A stretch of 64,000 nt of DNA from Rhizobium sp. 9140 (GTDB taxonomy: Bacteria > Pseudomonadota > Alphaproteobacteria > Rhizobiales > Rhizobiaceae): assembly GCF_900067135.1 (NCBI RefSeq), contig NZ_FJUR01000001.1:1801501-1865500 (forward strand), read 5' to 3'. This document shows, piece by piece, positions 37,982-47,581 of this stretch. How positions within the stretch are numbered: the stretch's first letter is position 1; every line of letters starts with the position of its first letter. The notes under the pieces were generated by a model. The model was not told where the DNA came from and did not search any database. It was given only the letters and a program-made list of their open reading frames with translations. The position numbers and the translations under genes are program-made.

Positions 37982-38904
37982 GAGGGTATCCTTCGTCTGC
38001 GCGCCACCAGCCGGTCGGCCAGCCGCCGGTAGCCATCGCCATTCAAGAGCAGCTGCAGGGCGATACGCAGGGCAAGCTTTGGCGGATAGGCGCCACTGAG
38101 AAGCGCTTTTCCGTAGAGCCCCCAGGCCTTGCGCGGTTCCGCCCGGATCAGCGTCTTGGCGACATGCCAGCCGCGATAGCCGGCATAGGCCCTGTGCGGG
38201 ATCTGTCCGCGCAGATCGTCGAGCCACGTAAAGCGCGCTTGGCTCGCCGCGGATGATGAGGACAGGCGATCGGCGCCCCGCTCGTCCGACCAGATGGCGC
38301 CCGGCGTCGGAGCCATGATGAACCTGCATCCTTCCAGCGAAAGCCGGATGGCGATGTCGGTGTCGTCGCCGAAGCTGATATCCGGGCGATAGGGCACTGT
38401 CATGGCCCAGGATCGGGGAACGACCAGCGTGCTGGTCTGCACGAAGCCGCCGCGGCAGACGAGATAGTCGGCCATCGTCTCGTCATCCCGGATGCCACGA
38501 GACGGCTTCACGAATGTCCGGTTCTCCCCTCGATCGGCGATAACCTGTGCATAAGCTGCCGTATCCGTCCGTCCGGTGAGCAGCTCGACCATGGTGGTGA
38601 GGTGGTGGGGAAGGAAGCGATCGTCTGAATCGAGGAAGGCGACGAGTGCGCCACGGGCCTCTTGTACGCCTCGATTGCGCGCGACCGATGCACCCTGATT
38701 TTCCTGCCGGACGAGCCGGATGCGGAGATCGCCTATGGTGGCGATGGCGGCGCGGGGATCGTCCCCGGACCCGTCATCGACCACGATCACCTCGAAGTCC
38801 TGAAACGACTGCGCCAACACCGATTGCAGGGTCGCGCCGATAAGGTGCGCCCTGTTGAAGAGCGGGATGACGACGCTGACCTGCGGGTCCGTGCGCGCGG
38901 ACAT
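37978..38904 (-). CDS. GT2-family glycosyltransferase
   Basis: A 308-residue GT-A transferase. The N-terminus QVSVVIPLFNRAHLIGATLQ, the DDGSGD motif near residue 42, the ENQGASVARNRGV segment and the metal-binding LDSDD near 93 are classic GT2 (SpsA/WcaA type). FGDDTDIAIRLSLEG gives the acidic catalytic pair. Translationally coupled with the downstream GH10 gene (GTGA overlap) and only 4 bases after the polymerase gene. It adds a sugar to the lipid-linked unit on the cytoplasmic side; the specificity is unknown. Confidence 0.92.
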   Translation of the reverse strand: MSARTDPQVSVVIPLFNRAHLIGATLQSVLAQSFQDFEVIVVDDGSGDDPRAAIATIGDLRIRLVRQENQGASVARNRGVQEARGALVAFLDSDDRFLPHHLTTMVELLTGRTDTAAYAQVIADRGENRTFVKPSRGIRDDETMADYLVCRGGFVQTSTLVVPRSWAMTVPYRPDISFGDDTDIAIRLSLEGCRFIMAPTPGAIWSDERGADRLSSSSAASQARFTWLDDLRGQIPHRAYAGYRGWHVAKTLIRAEPRKAWGLYGKALLSGAYPPKLALRIALQLLLNGDGYRRLADRLVARRRRIPS

Positions 38905-38908
38905 TGGC

Positions 38909-40264
38909 CTAGGTGCCCAGAACGATGCGCGGGCCGGTGCCGGCCTCTCGCTTGCGGTGGAGGAACGCGACCTGGATGGCGATGAGCATGATGACCCATA
39001 CCTGTCGGTCGCGGTTCATGATGTGCGTTTCCAGGAGGTTGTAGATGACAGCGAAGAGCCAGATGCCGAAGTAGAGCCCATTGATCTTCCGCCAGGCGGA
39101 GTCGGCCATGACGAAGGAATAGAACGGTACGATGACGAACATGATGACCGTCAGCACGAGTCCGGGGACACCGGTGGTGACAAGCATTTCGAGGTAGCCG
39201 TTATGCGAATGTGCAATGCCGAAGAGCCACGGCATGTCGCCGCCGATACGCAGGATGGGCGAATCCTGCCCGATCAGCCAGAACGAGCCGAAGCCGGCAC
39301 CGGTTATCGGATACGCCTCGGCATAGCGCAGCACGATGTCCCAGATGGCCACGCGGCCGGTAAACGAGGCCGGATCGTCGAAAATCTGTGCGAGCAGCGG
39401 CGTAAAGACCATGGCGAACATGGCAAGTCCCGCAAGCAACAGGAAGGTGGTCGCGAACAATAGAAACCTCTGCCGCTGAGTGCGGAAGGCGTGGTTGTAC
39501 ATGATGCCCGCAATCAGGCAGGGTACGACAATGCCGAGCGAGGTCTTGCCGCGCGTTCCCAGGAGAAAGATGATGGAGAGGACCAGAAGCACGGCCGATT
39601 TCCAGCTGCGCGTGAGAAAGGCGTGGTAGCCGAACACGATGGCCGAAAGGGCGGTAACCGCGGATGCGACGTTTTTGTGCGGCATGAGACCGTGCCATGC
39701 CCCAATCAGAGCCGTGTCCATTTCATGCTCGGAATGAATGGCGTAGCCCGGCAGGAGAACGACCGAGAGCATGTTGGCGACGACGAAGAAGGCGAGGATC
39801 CGGTAGAGCAATTGCGTGACGCGTAACGGCCCGAGCGCCGAGACGATGGTGATGGTTGCGAAGATGATGATGGTCGCGAGAATGGTGCGCCGCAGTGAAA
39901 TGTCGGGAACGATGGCCCAGGAAACACTGCAGAAGCACCAGAAGACGACGATGAAGACAGAAGTGGGAAAAGGCAAGACGACATTGCGCAGCCCGTGGCG
40001 CGCGGCAATCAGGAAGAGCAGGAGGGCGATGCCGATATAGAAGATCTGCCGACTGGAGTCGCCTTCGCCACTTTCGAGCACAAGGCTCGTCATGTCGCTG
40101 ACGCCGGTATTGACCGCAATCAACGTTCCATCGGTGAAGACGTAGGCGAGAAAGGTGCACAGCATGAATTCAAGGAAGCGGCGAAGCCAGAGAGGCTCCT
40201 TGGACCGCACCGCGCCCGCAAATGCCAATGTTGCATTATAGGCCGGGACGTTATTGATACTCAT
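38909..40264 (-). CDS. Wzy/O-antigen-ligase-type polysaccharide polymerase
   Basis: A polytopic inner-membrane protein of 451 residues with about 10-12 helices and one long periplasmic loop. The loop and following helix carry the Wzy_C-type pattern DPASFTGRVAIWDIVLRYAE and AHSHNGYLEMLVTTGVPGL. Arg and His residues in these positions are conserved in O-antigen ligases and polymerases such as rhizobial ExoQ. The start at 40264 overlaps the 3' end of the upstream GT gene by 14 bases. Predicted to polymerise flipped repeat units in the periplasm. It is the only polymerase candidate in the locus. Confidence 0.9.
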   Translation of the reverse strand: MSINNVPAYNATLAFAGAVRSKEPLWLRRFLEFMLCTFLAYVFTDGTLIAVNTGVSDMTSLVLESGEGDSSRQIFYIGIALLLFLIAARHGLRNVVLPFPTSVFIVVFWCFCSVSWAIVPDISLRRTILATIIIFATITIVSALGPLRVTQLLYRILAFFVVANMLSVVLLPGYAIHSEHEMDTALIGAWHGLMPHKNVASAVTALSAIVFGYHAFLTRSWKSAVLLVLSIIFLLGTRGKTSLGIVVPCLIAGIMYNHAFRTQRQRFLLFATTFLLLAGLAMFAMVFTPLLAQIFDDPASFTGRVAIWDIVLRYAEAYPITGAGFGSFWLIGQDSPILRIGGDMPWLFGIAHSHNGYLEMLVTTGVPGLVLTVIMFVIVPFYSFVMADSAWRKINGLYFGIWLFAVIYNLLETHIMNRDRQVWVIMLIAIQVAFLHRKREAGTGPRIVLGT

Positions 40265-41168
40265 GGACCCTGCCTCCGTAGAAACCATAGAACTTGCCGG
40301 CCGCACGTGCGGCCGAGAACAATCCGTCGGCGCGGCGCTTGCCGCTGAGCGCCCGCAACGGCAGCAGCGACAGACTGGCAACGAGACCGAGAACAGCCTT
40401 GCCTATCGTGCGCGCACGATGAAGGCGGCCGGTGCCGTGGCGCAACTGGATGCGGGCGTCCGTCGAACCGATGCGCAAGCCCCGCCGCAGAAGCCACCGC
40501 GCTTGCATGCGCTCGCAGGGCACGCTCTCGAAGATCAGGGCGCCGGGCGCCCAGGCGAAACGCTTGCCCTGCGCCTTCAGCCGGGTGAAGAACTCGACAT
40601 CCTCACCACCGGTGAGGTTGAAGGCGAGATCGAACCAGGGCGGTCCGGCGGTCTCGATGCAGTCGCGCGTGAGAAGCACGTTGTTGCTCGCCCAGATGAT
40701 CGGGCAGGGTCCCTCGGGCCTGGCTTCCGGCTGGAACAGGCGCGCTCGACGCATCCAACTCCCGCCGGTGCCTTCGAAAATGGAGGCGACGGGCGCACCG
40801 ACGATATCCGCTCCGGTGACCTTCTGGACGCGCAGGAGTTCGCCGAGCCAGGGTGCGTCCGGCCACTCGTCGTCATCGATCATTGCGATATGCGTGAAGG
40901 TATGATGGGAAAGTGCATGCGTAAACAGCGTGTTGCGCACTTTCGCCAATCCCTTTGCTGAAACCGTGATCGCTTCCATGGGGAAACGATAGGAGCGGGC
41001 TGCAAGCGCCGCAACGACCTCTTCGCCCTGCCGCCCCTCGGGATCGTTGTCGGCCACCAGCACCGTGACGGGCACGGCGATGTCCAGCCGGGCGATCCGC
41101 GACAGCAGACGCTCGAGTTCGGCGGGACGCCTGTAGGTCGGTATGGCAACGAGAACCGCGGTCCTCAT
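40251..41168 (-). CDS. GT2-family glycosyltransferase, paralogue of the tandem pair
   Basis: A 305-residue GT-A transferase. Motifs are VAIPTYRRPAELERLLSR, ADNDPEG near residue 40, MIDDDEWPDAPW near 94 and the xED motif LTGGEDVEFF near 190. It shares the order and spacing of these motifs and the C-terminal tail type (YGGRVHEYQ) with the duplicated GT2 genes at 34-36 kb, so the three form one paralogous set. First gene of the minus-strand operon GT2-wzy-GT2-GH10. Its ATG lies 158 bases from the divergent acyltransferase gene. Confidence 0.91.
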   Translation of the reverse strand: MRTAVLVAIPTYRRPAELERLLSRIARLDIAVPVTVLVADNDPEGRQGEEVVAALAARSYRFPMEAITVSAKGLAKVRNTLFTHALSHHTFTHIAMIDDDEWPDAPWLGELLRVQKVTGADIVGAPVASIFEGTGGSWMRRARLFQPEARPEGPCPIIWASNNVLLTRDCIETAGPPWFDLAFNLTGGEDVEFFTRLKAQGKRFAWAPGALIFESVPCERMQARWLLRRGLRIGSTDARIQLRHGTGRLHRARTIGKAVLGLVASLSLLPLRALSGKRRADGLFSAARAAGKFYGFYGGRVHEYQ

Positions 41169-41326
41169 GCGTCTCTACCAAATGTCACGCAAACGTCTTC
41201 CATGTCCGAGCGCAATTCCGTCGACAAACTAAATTTCATCTGTATCTAATTGAGTGACACGATACACTGAGGTAGGCAAGCGACAAACAAACGCTGTCGC
41301 GACTTCCTCTGCACTGGAGACGACGT

Positions 41327-43300
41327 ATGCTCTTGGATCAGGACGTTTCGAAGGGAACGTTGCGACGTCCGGAGCAGGGCGCCGTCTGGCATGAACCGGG
41401 CGTCTACCGCGCGGATATCGACGGACTGCGCGCCATCGCGGTTCTCATCGTTCTGCTGTTCCACACGGGGATCAGTCCGCTGCGCGGCGGTTTCATCGGG
41501 GTCGATGTCTTCTTCGTCATTTCAGGCTACCTGATCACGAAGGCTATCTGGCATGAGCTTCAGCAGGGAACATTCTCGCTCCTGACTTTCTATGAGCGCC
41601 GCACGCGCCGGATCTTGCCTGCCTTGGTCTTCGCCGTCGCGGTCACCCTTGTCTGCGCGCCGCTGGTCCTTTTTGCGAGCGAGCGCGCGACGACGGTCTG
41701 GACGGGGCTGGCTGCCCTGACCTCCGTATCGAACCTTTATCTCGCCGTGGAGACACTCGGGAAATCCGGCTATTTTGCCGCCGATGTCTACAGCCAGCCA
41801 CTTGTCCACACGTGGTCGCTCGGTGTCGAGGAGCAGTTTTACCTCGTTTTTCCGTTCATCCTTCTGGCCGTGTCGGGCTGGGGGCGTTGGTGTGCTGGCG
41901 CCGCGGTCGCAGCGACGGCCTTCGCGAGTTTTCTTTTTGGTCTCTGGCTGACGGGCGCCAACCGCGATCTTGCCTACTACGTACCCGTGTCGCGCGCCTG
42001 GGAGTTGATCGCGGGCGGGCTGCTCGTCTTCTTGCCGCTGCCCCGCCTGCCGGCGCGCATCCGCGATGGCCTGGCACTCCTCGCCCTCGCCTTGATTCTC
42101 GGCAGCGCCTATAGGTTCCATGGCGGCATGTTCTTCCCCGGCGTCTTCGCGGTCGCGCCCGTCGCGGGTGCGGTTGTCCTGATCGCGATTGGCAGCACCG
42201 GCGGCTCCCATGTCACGCGGTTTCTGGCGCTTCCGCCTTTCGTCGGCATCGGAAAGATTTCGTATTCGCTCTATCTGTGGCACTGGCCGATCTTCGTCGG
42301 TGTCGCACTGACGACCGCGCGGGCGCCGACGATACCGGAGGCCATCGGCCTTCTCCTTGCAAGCGTGGCCGCCGCCTATCTCTCCTGGCGCTTCGTGGAA
42401 CAGCCCTTCCGGCAACGCCGGATCGGACGAACGGCAGGCTCGCTGTGGCGGCTGGCGGGTGCGGCCTGGTGCCTCTGCTGCCTTCTTGGCCTCGGGATCT
42501 GGCATTTCGCGGCCGCGTTGCCGCAGACGGAAAGCGATCGCCTCGCCACCTATCTCACCTACGACGATCGGGATGTCTACCGGCGTGGAACCTGCTTCCT
42601 CATCGGCTACCAGCAGACCGTGGCGGATTTTGCCGCCGCCGACTGCCTGTCTCCTTCCAGGGTCAAGCCGAATGTCCTGATCATGGGCGACAGTCACGCC
42701 GCCCATCTTCGCAGTGGCTTCGAGACGGCCTTGCCGCAGGCGCATGTGATGCTGTCCGCATCCAGCGGATGCAAGCCGCTGATCGGTGTGGGCGGCGACC
42801 CGGAATGCGTCGGCCTCATGCGAATGATGTTCCAGCGCTTTCTGCCGGAGAATAGGCCTGACGTGCTGATCCTCTCGGCACGCTGGGCCGACGAGGATCT
42901 GCCACTGGTGGCCGAAACGCTCCGGCAGCTAAAGGACAAGGCGGGCACCGTTGTCGTCTCCGGCCCGATCGTGGAGTACCAGCGACCCCTGGCGCGTCTC
43001 CTCGCCCAGCTCGCGGGCGGGCGTAGCGATGCGCTTCTGGTTGAGAGCCGAACGACCGAGCAGGTGCAGCGGGACCGTGACCTTCAGGCGGTGGTCGAGA
43101 CCGCCGGCGCCATCTACGTTTCGCCGTACCGGCTCCTCTGCCCGAACCCGGATACGGCCTGCAGGACGACGGTCGGCGATGTCCCTCTGCAGTGGGACTA
43201 CGGGCATCTGACGGCGGAAGGCTCGAAGGTCCTCGCCGAAGCCATTATCGGCACCGGCGCCATCCCCGGAGCGCGGACGTGGCAGGTGAAGGCACCGTGA
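41327..43300 (+). CDS. OafA/YrhL-type acyltransferase with C-terminal SGNH domain
   Basis: 657 residues; the ATG follows GGAGA. The N-terminal acyltransferase-3 domain (residues about 20-350, ten helices) starts YRADIDGLRAIAVLIVLLFH and has the catalytic-type His and RRTRRILPAL. A fused periplasmic SGNH domain (about 430-650) has IMGDSHAAHL (nucleophile Ser) and DYGHLTAEG (Asp/His). Such fusions transfer acetyl groups to surface sugars across the membrane. It is divergent from the GT/polymerase operon and probably decorates the EPS or LPS. Confidence 0.93.
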   Translation: MLLDQDVSKGTLRRPEQGAVWHEPGVYRADIDGLRAIAVLIVLLFHTGISPLRGGFIGVDVFFVISGYLITKAIWHELQQGTFSLLTFYERRTRRILPALVFAVAVTLVCAPLVLFASERATTVWTGLAALTSVSNLYLAVETLGKSGYFAADVYSQPLVHTWSLGVEEQFYLVFPFILLAVSGWGRWCAGAAVAATAFASFLFGLWLTGANRDLAYYVPVSRAWELIAGGLLVFLPLPRLPARIRDGLALLALALILGSAYRFHGGMFFPGVFAVAPVAGAVVLIAIGSTGGSHVTRFLALPPFVGIGKISYSLYLWHWPIFVGVALTTARAPTIPEAIGLLLASVAAAYLSWRFVEQPFRQRRIGRTAGSLWRLAGAAWCLCCLLGLGIWHFAAALPQTESDRLATYLTYDDRDVYRRGTCFLIGYQQTVADFAAADCLSPSRVKPNVLIMGDSHAAHLRSGFETALPQAHVMLSASSGCKPLIGVGGDPECVGLMRMMFQRFLPENRPDVLILSARWADEDLPLVAETLRQLKDKAGTVVVSGPIVEYQRPLARLLAQLAGGRSDALLVESRTTEQVQRDRDLQAVVETAGAIYVSPYRLLCPNPDTACRTTVGDVPLQWDYGHLTAEGSKVLAEAIIGTGAIPGARTWQVKAP

Positions 43301-43561
43301 CGTGCCGGTCGCGGGGAAAATCCGGGTGGAAAGCTGTCTGTTTTGGAGAAAGAACTCGAAATTTTCAAGCCATATCAAGGGACCCTCGCGCGGGCCACCC
43401 TTCGACATCTCCCCGCGATGTGGCTGAGGCCGATAGTGTCGGCTGCTGAGGGCTCCAGTGAGAGTAGAAGCGGGACACAGATGCGAGCGATCGGTTCACC
43501 GCAACGGGACTGAGCCGGACGGAACGCAAGGGACTGAATACTGGAAAAGGGAAACGGCGGC

Positions 43562-46045
43562 ATGTGGACCATCGACAGACGACAGTTTCTCGCGGCGGCC
43601 GGCATTGCCGCAGCGGCCAGTGCCGTCGGACCCCGTGCGGCGTGGGGTTCGCCAGCCATCCTCCTTTCGAACATCGCAAGCCGGGGGCAGGTTCCCAACG
43701 CGACGGGCGCCGCCAATGGCGCCAAGACCCGCATGAAGGTTGCGACCCGGTTCGTCGTCGGGGCCGGCGGCGCCCTGTCGATCGCACCCGTCTTTTCCAA
43801 TTTCAGCATCGTCAACGCGGCGGAGCGCGAGATCGATGGCCAGGTCGCATATACGCTCGTCAAGGTGTCGGCATCCTCGGTCGGGCGCACGGTGCCGTTC
43901 TTCTTCGACGACCAGCGCTCCCGAAGCGTCGAGGCCGGAGCCGTCGAGGTGCTGCCGGAAGCGTTGTCGGCCGAGGCGTTCGGGCTGACGTCGTTCGCGC
44001 CGGGAACGGTCGTGTACATTCGCATGCTGGTCGATCTCGAGCCCAGGGGTCTCATCGCGGTGCAGGGAAATGCGACCTATCTTCCCGGCGAAAGCCAGGT
44101 TCTGTTCAATCCGCGCCATGGCGGTGACGATATCAACGAAGCTGGCTGGCAGATCCCGCAGGACTCCGATCTCTGGGTGCCCGCGCCGTGCGCCGTCATG
44201 CTGGTCGGCACGCCGGCGCAGCCCGTCACCTCCGTCGCCGGCATCGGCGATAGCCTCCTCGATGGGGCGGTAGACATGGCCGGCGATGGCCAGGCGGGCG
44301 GCGGCTGGGGGCGGCGGGCCGCTTTCGCTGCCGGGCTGCCTTATCTCTCGGTGACGCGCACCGGCGACAAGGCGCAGTTCGTGAGCGGCAACTCTCGAAA
44401 ATCGCTGGCCCTCGTCCGGCGGGCGGGCGCCACGGCCGCCATCGTGGCGCTCGGTACCAACGACATTCGCGACGGACGCACGGCCGATCAGGTGTCGAGT
44501 GACCTGAAGACGATCTGGAGCGCCCTGCGGGCGGCGGGCGTCCGCCACATCGCACAGGCGACCATCCTCTCCGAAACGATTTCTCCGGACGCCAACACGA
44601 CCATCGAGGGCCAGCAAAGCCAGCTCGGCTTCGGTGCAGCCAGCGTCGTCTCGGCGGTCAACGATGCCATCGCGGCCTTTGCCGCGGCGCGAGCCCCCGG
44701 CGAAGATGCAGGGCACGAAGGCCCGGATGATATTCTCGATATCGTCGGAGCCGTGCAGACGAACCACAAATGGCACGTGCCCCTCTTCGAAACCGTGCTT
44801 GCGGCCCCGGTTCCGGCCTGGGGCGGCGCGCTCGTGCTGCGCGATGCGCCTCTGCCGGGCGATCATCTCGTTTTCCTGCCGGTCGCGCCGGACGGAGCAA
44901 GCGAGGGCGCGGAGCTCAACTGGCCGCATGTGACCACGGTCTCGGCAACACATCCCGTCACTGCGGTTTTGAATGGCGGCCCAGGCGCTGCCCATGACGC
45001 CGGCACGCCGGTTCGCGCAACGCTTTCGGCAGATGGCATCCATCCGCAGGCGGCAGGGCACGTTGCGATGGCCGCGGCCGCATCGTCGGCTTTCCAGCGC
45101 ATCGCGGCGGATGCGGTGGTATCGTCCGGCCGGCGCGGCATCGAAATCGATTTCGTCAACGATATTGCGCGCATCGACGGCGCGCGTGTGGCGCTCGCGC
45201 GCCTTCTTTCCTGCAAACGGAAAACGCCTGGCTTTGCAGAGGGCAGTGCCGGCTGGCGGACCGTTGCCGCCCATCACCCGAGGCGTGTCGACGGCGGCGG
45301 ACTGCTGGTCGAGCCTGCCGCACGGAACCTGATCCGCAAGAGTGGCATGACCGATATCCCGGCGGCCGGCGGCGGTCTGCCCGGGCATTGGAGTACCCTT
45401 GGCGGCGACGGGCTGAGGCTGTCCGTCCTGCGCACCGGCACGGAAGCCGGCATTTCCTTCCTCGATCTTGCATGGGATGGCGTGCCCGTGACGGATGCCG
45501 TGACGCTATTTTTCGAGGAGGAAGGCGCGATCGCGGTGACGCGGGATGCCGCGGCGGATGGCTGGACACTCTCCTGTTTCCTTGCGCGAATCGGTGGCGG
45601 AGATGCACCGAGGCCTATGCTGGGGCTGACCGAACTGGCTTCGTCCGGCGAACCGCTTGCGCGTCATTCGACCGAAGTTGTGGCTGGACGCAGTCTCTTG
45701 CGACAGTCCTGCACGGCCATCGTGTCCGCACCAAGCACGACACATCTGCGCCCATATCTCTTCATTCCCTGCCTGGTCGGCCAAGCGAACCGCTTCGCTT
45801 TCCGGATCGGCTTGCCGCAGCTCGAAAAAGCGTTTGCGCCGTCGTCCATCATACCCACGACCGGACAGGCGGCCGTGCGAGAGACGGATGAGGTTGTCAT
45901 CATGCTTCCCCCAAGTCTCCACAACATGATCCTGACCTACGAGGATGCGAGCATGCAGGAGGTCTTCGGCATTCGCGGACCCTACACGTTGCCGCCCGAT
46001 GCCGGAAACCGGCGGATCGTCCGCCTCTCGGCGCGACCGGGCTAG
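43562..46045 (+). CDS. Tat-exported SGNH hydrolase with tail-fibre-like C-terminus
   Basis: 827 residues. A twin-arginine signal (DRRQFLAAAG, residues 5-14) opens the protein. Residues 60-220 form a beta-rich domain. The SGNH esterase core has block I GIGDSLLDG (Ser231), block III GTNDIRDG (298-304) and block V DGIHPQAAGH (Asp491, His494). After residue 540 comes a beta-rich segment (VEPAARNLIRKSGM and, near the end, PQLEKAFAPSSIIPTTGQAA followed by VRETDE) of a kind common in phage tail-fibre and lectin-like proteins. Predicted role: deacylation of a surface or extracellular polysaccharide. It probably forms one unit with the next three genes. Confidence 0.85.
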   Translation: MWTIDRRQFLAAAGIAAAASAVGPRAAWGSPAILLSNIASRGQVPNATGAANGAKTRMKVATRFVVGAGGALSIAPVFSNFSIVNAAEREIDGQVAYTLVKVSASSVGRTVPFFFDDQRSRSVEAGAVEVLPEALSAEAFGLTSFAPGTVVYIRMLVDLEPRGLIAVQGNATYLPGESQVLFNPRHGGDDINEAGWQIPQDSDLWVPAPCAVMLVGTPAQPVTSVAGIGDSLLDGAVDMAGDGQAGGGWGRRAAFAAGLPYLSVTRTGDKAQFVSGNSRKSLALVRRAGATAAIVALGTNDIRDGRTADQVSSDLKTIWSALRAAGVRHIAQATILSETISPDANTTIEGQQSQLGFGAASVVSAVNDAIAAFAAARAPGEDAGHEGPDDILDIVGAVQTNHKWHVPLFETVLAAPVPAWGGALVLRDAPLPGDHLVFLPVAPDGASEGAELNWPHVTTVSATHPVTAVLNGGPGAAHDAGTPVRATLSADGIHPQAAGHVAMAAAASSAFQRIAADAVVSSGRRGIEIDFVNDIARIDGARVALARLLSCKRKTPGFAEGSAGWRTVAAHHPRRVDGGGLLVEPAARNLIRKSGMTDIPAAGGGLPGHWSTLGGDGLRLSVLRTGTEAGISFLDLAWDGVPVTDAVTLFFEEEGAIAVTRDAAADGWTLSCFLARIGGGDAPRPMLGLTELASSGEPLARHSTEVVAGRSLLRQSCTAIVSAPSTTHLRPYLFIPCLVGQANRFAFRIGLPQLEKAFAPSSIIPTTGQAAVRETDEVVIMLPPSLHNMILTYEDASMQEVFGIRGPYTLPPDAGNRRIVRLSARPG

Positions 46046-46140
46046 ACATTGTTCCGGCAGGCGGGTTGCCCCACCGCCGGATGCCTCTCCATACGCCGTC
46101 CATTGAGGTCGGCTTGTCCGAACACAGAAGGAGACAGTGC

Positions 46141-46344
46141 ATGCACCAGATTTCTCTTGGCCTATCCCTCGACCGGAGCAGCGCATCTGCCTTCGCCAGC
46201 ATGACGACGCTGACCGCGTGGGACGGCTCTGTTCTCACGGATCGGGCCGGCTCGGCGCTGACGGGGCGTACCACCCTGACCTCCGCCACGGGCATTGCCC
46301 TTACCACAGCCACACAGATCGAACTCACCAGCAAGGACGCCTGA
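46141..46344 (+). CDS. Small Thr/Ser-rich protein of unknown function (67 aa)
   Basis: 67 residues starting MHQISLGLSLDRSSA, with AAGGAG 8 bases before the ATG. The sequence after residue 25 repeats short T/A/L units (TLTAWDGSVL, ALTGRTTLT, ALTTATQIEL), suggesting beta-strands. No signal peptide and no recognised family. Its TGA overlaps the ATG of the next gene (TGATG), so it is coupled to the 408-residue beta-rich protein. By composition and position it could be a small structural or chaperone partner of that protein; this is a guess. Confidence 0.65.
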   Translation: MHQISLGLSLDRSSASAFASMTTLTAWDGSVLTDRAGSALTGRTTLTSATGIALTTATQIELTSKDA

Positions 46345-47570
46345 TGACCTATTTCGCAACCTACCTCGGCAGCGTGGCATCGACGGAAAAGACGGAGGTG
46401 GAGGCGGCGCTTCGTCTCAGCGTCTTCGGCGACGCCCCGTTCACGATCAAGCCGCTCGGCAATGGCCGCGGTGGCGTGATGGACGCCAAGTATGACGACA
46501 CGACCGGTTATATCTTTCACCTGAGGGCCGGCGCCAATTCCAGTGCGCAGACCGGCGCAATCGGCATCGGCACGGATGAAGGTCTCGGCGGCGGTCTGCT
46601 GATCAGCCACAAGAATGCGAACTGGGGCCTGAACATCATCAACAATCCCGGCGCCGGCCTCGGCACCTACCTCATTGGCTATGCCGCCAATCCCACCCTG
46701 CAGATGGACGTCTATTCCGGCGCCGGCGGCATCAAGCTGCAGGCCAAGACAGGCGCAGGCTTCAAGGACGGGGTGTCGAACGCCGGCTCCACCACCTTTA
46801 CCTCCGCCACGGCCGCGTTCACGGCGGCCGATGTCGGTCAAACGATCGTGCAGCTGACCTCTGTCGGGGCATCGAGCCCATTCGGCGGCATTCCGGCGGG
46901 CACGACGATCAGCGCCGTCGTGGACAGCGAGACGGTAACGCTCTCGCAAGCCGCGACCGCCTCGGGCACCGGCATCCGCTTCCGGGTCGGCGGGCGCGCC
47001 GTGCCGGCCAGCCAGCCGATACTGAGCCTGTTCGACGCCGACGGCACGACGCTGCGCGGCGCGATCCAGTATGGCCTCTTCGACTGGCGCACGCCCGTTA
47101 AGGTCACGAGCAACGCGGCGAGCACGGTGGCGTTGACGGCAAAGGCTGCCTCCGGCCAGACGGCCGATATACTCAATATTCTCAACAGTGCGGACGCGCA
47201 GCTCTTCCGCGTGCAGGCGAGCGGGCGGATCACGGCCGCCTATTCCAGCTTCCTGTCTAACGCCGGCAAGACCGACCAGCCGGCCATGCAGGTGTCCGGC
47301 TATGCCGCGACCCTGCCGGTGGCACAACTCAGCCAGGAGACCGCGTCGGGCACCGGCGATTTCCTTCAGCTGCTGAATTTCTCCGATCAGGTCGTCAGCC
47401 GTGTGAACTACGGCGGTTACATGATGACCCGGAAGACATCGGCACCCACCACGGCCGACTTCCTCAATACGGAGCTGACCTTCTGGTACGACGAGGCCAA
47501 CGCGAAGTTCAAGATTACCGCCAAAAACGCAGCCGGGGCTCTGGTGTCCGGCGAAGTGGCACTGGCGTAA
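46344..47570 (+). CDS. Beta-rich, phage tail-fibre-like protein of unknown function (408 aa)
   Basis: 408 residues, rich in Gly, Ala, Thr and Ser, with no signal peptide or membrane helix. The middle has strand-turn repeats of tailspike type (FTAADVGQTIVQLTSV, then IPAGTTISAVVDSETVTLSQ). The C-terminus has TELTFWYDEANAKFKITAKN followed by AAGALVSGEVAL, a short ending I associate with phage tail and other fibre proteins. There is no phage head, portal or lysis gene nearby. It could be a surface fibre or polysaccharide-binding protein of the EPS locus. The assignment rests on composition and remembered motif similarity only. Confidence 0.65.
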   Translation: MTYFATYLGSVASTEKTEVEAALRLSVFGDAPFTIKPLGNGRGGVMDAKYDDTTGYIFHLRAGANSSAQTGAIGIGTDEGLGGGLLISHKNANWGLNIINNPGAGLGTYLIGYAANPTLQMDVYSGAGGIKLQAKTGAGFKDGVSNAGSTTFTSATAAFTAADVGQTIVQLTSVGASSPFGGIPAGTTISAVVDSETVTLSQAATASGTGIRFRVGGRAVPASQPILSLFDADGTTLRGAIQYGLFDWRTPVKVTSNAASTVALTAKAASGQTADILNILNSADAQLFRVQASGRITAAYSSFLSNAGKTDQPAMQVSGYAATLPVAQLSQETASGTGDFLQLLNFSDQVVSRVNYGGYMMTRKTSAPTTADFLNTELTFWYDEANAKFKITAKNAAGALVSGEVALA

Positions 47571-47581
47571 GGGAGATGACG

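Noticed and set aside
36827..38329. A 500-residue version of the GH10 enzyme
   Set aside because: The N-terminal 116 codons are antisense-free overlap with the GT2 gene in another frame; the GTG at 37981 gives a proper Tat signal.
43496..45388. A 630-codon minus-strand open frame
   Set aside because: Antisense to the SGNH hydrolase gene, which has a Tat signal and all catalytic blocks.
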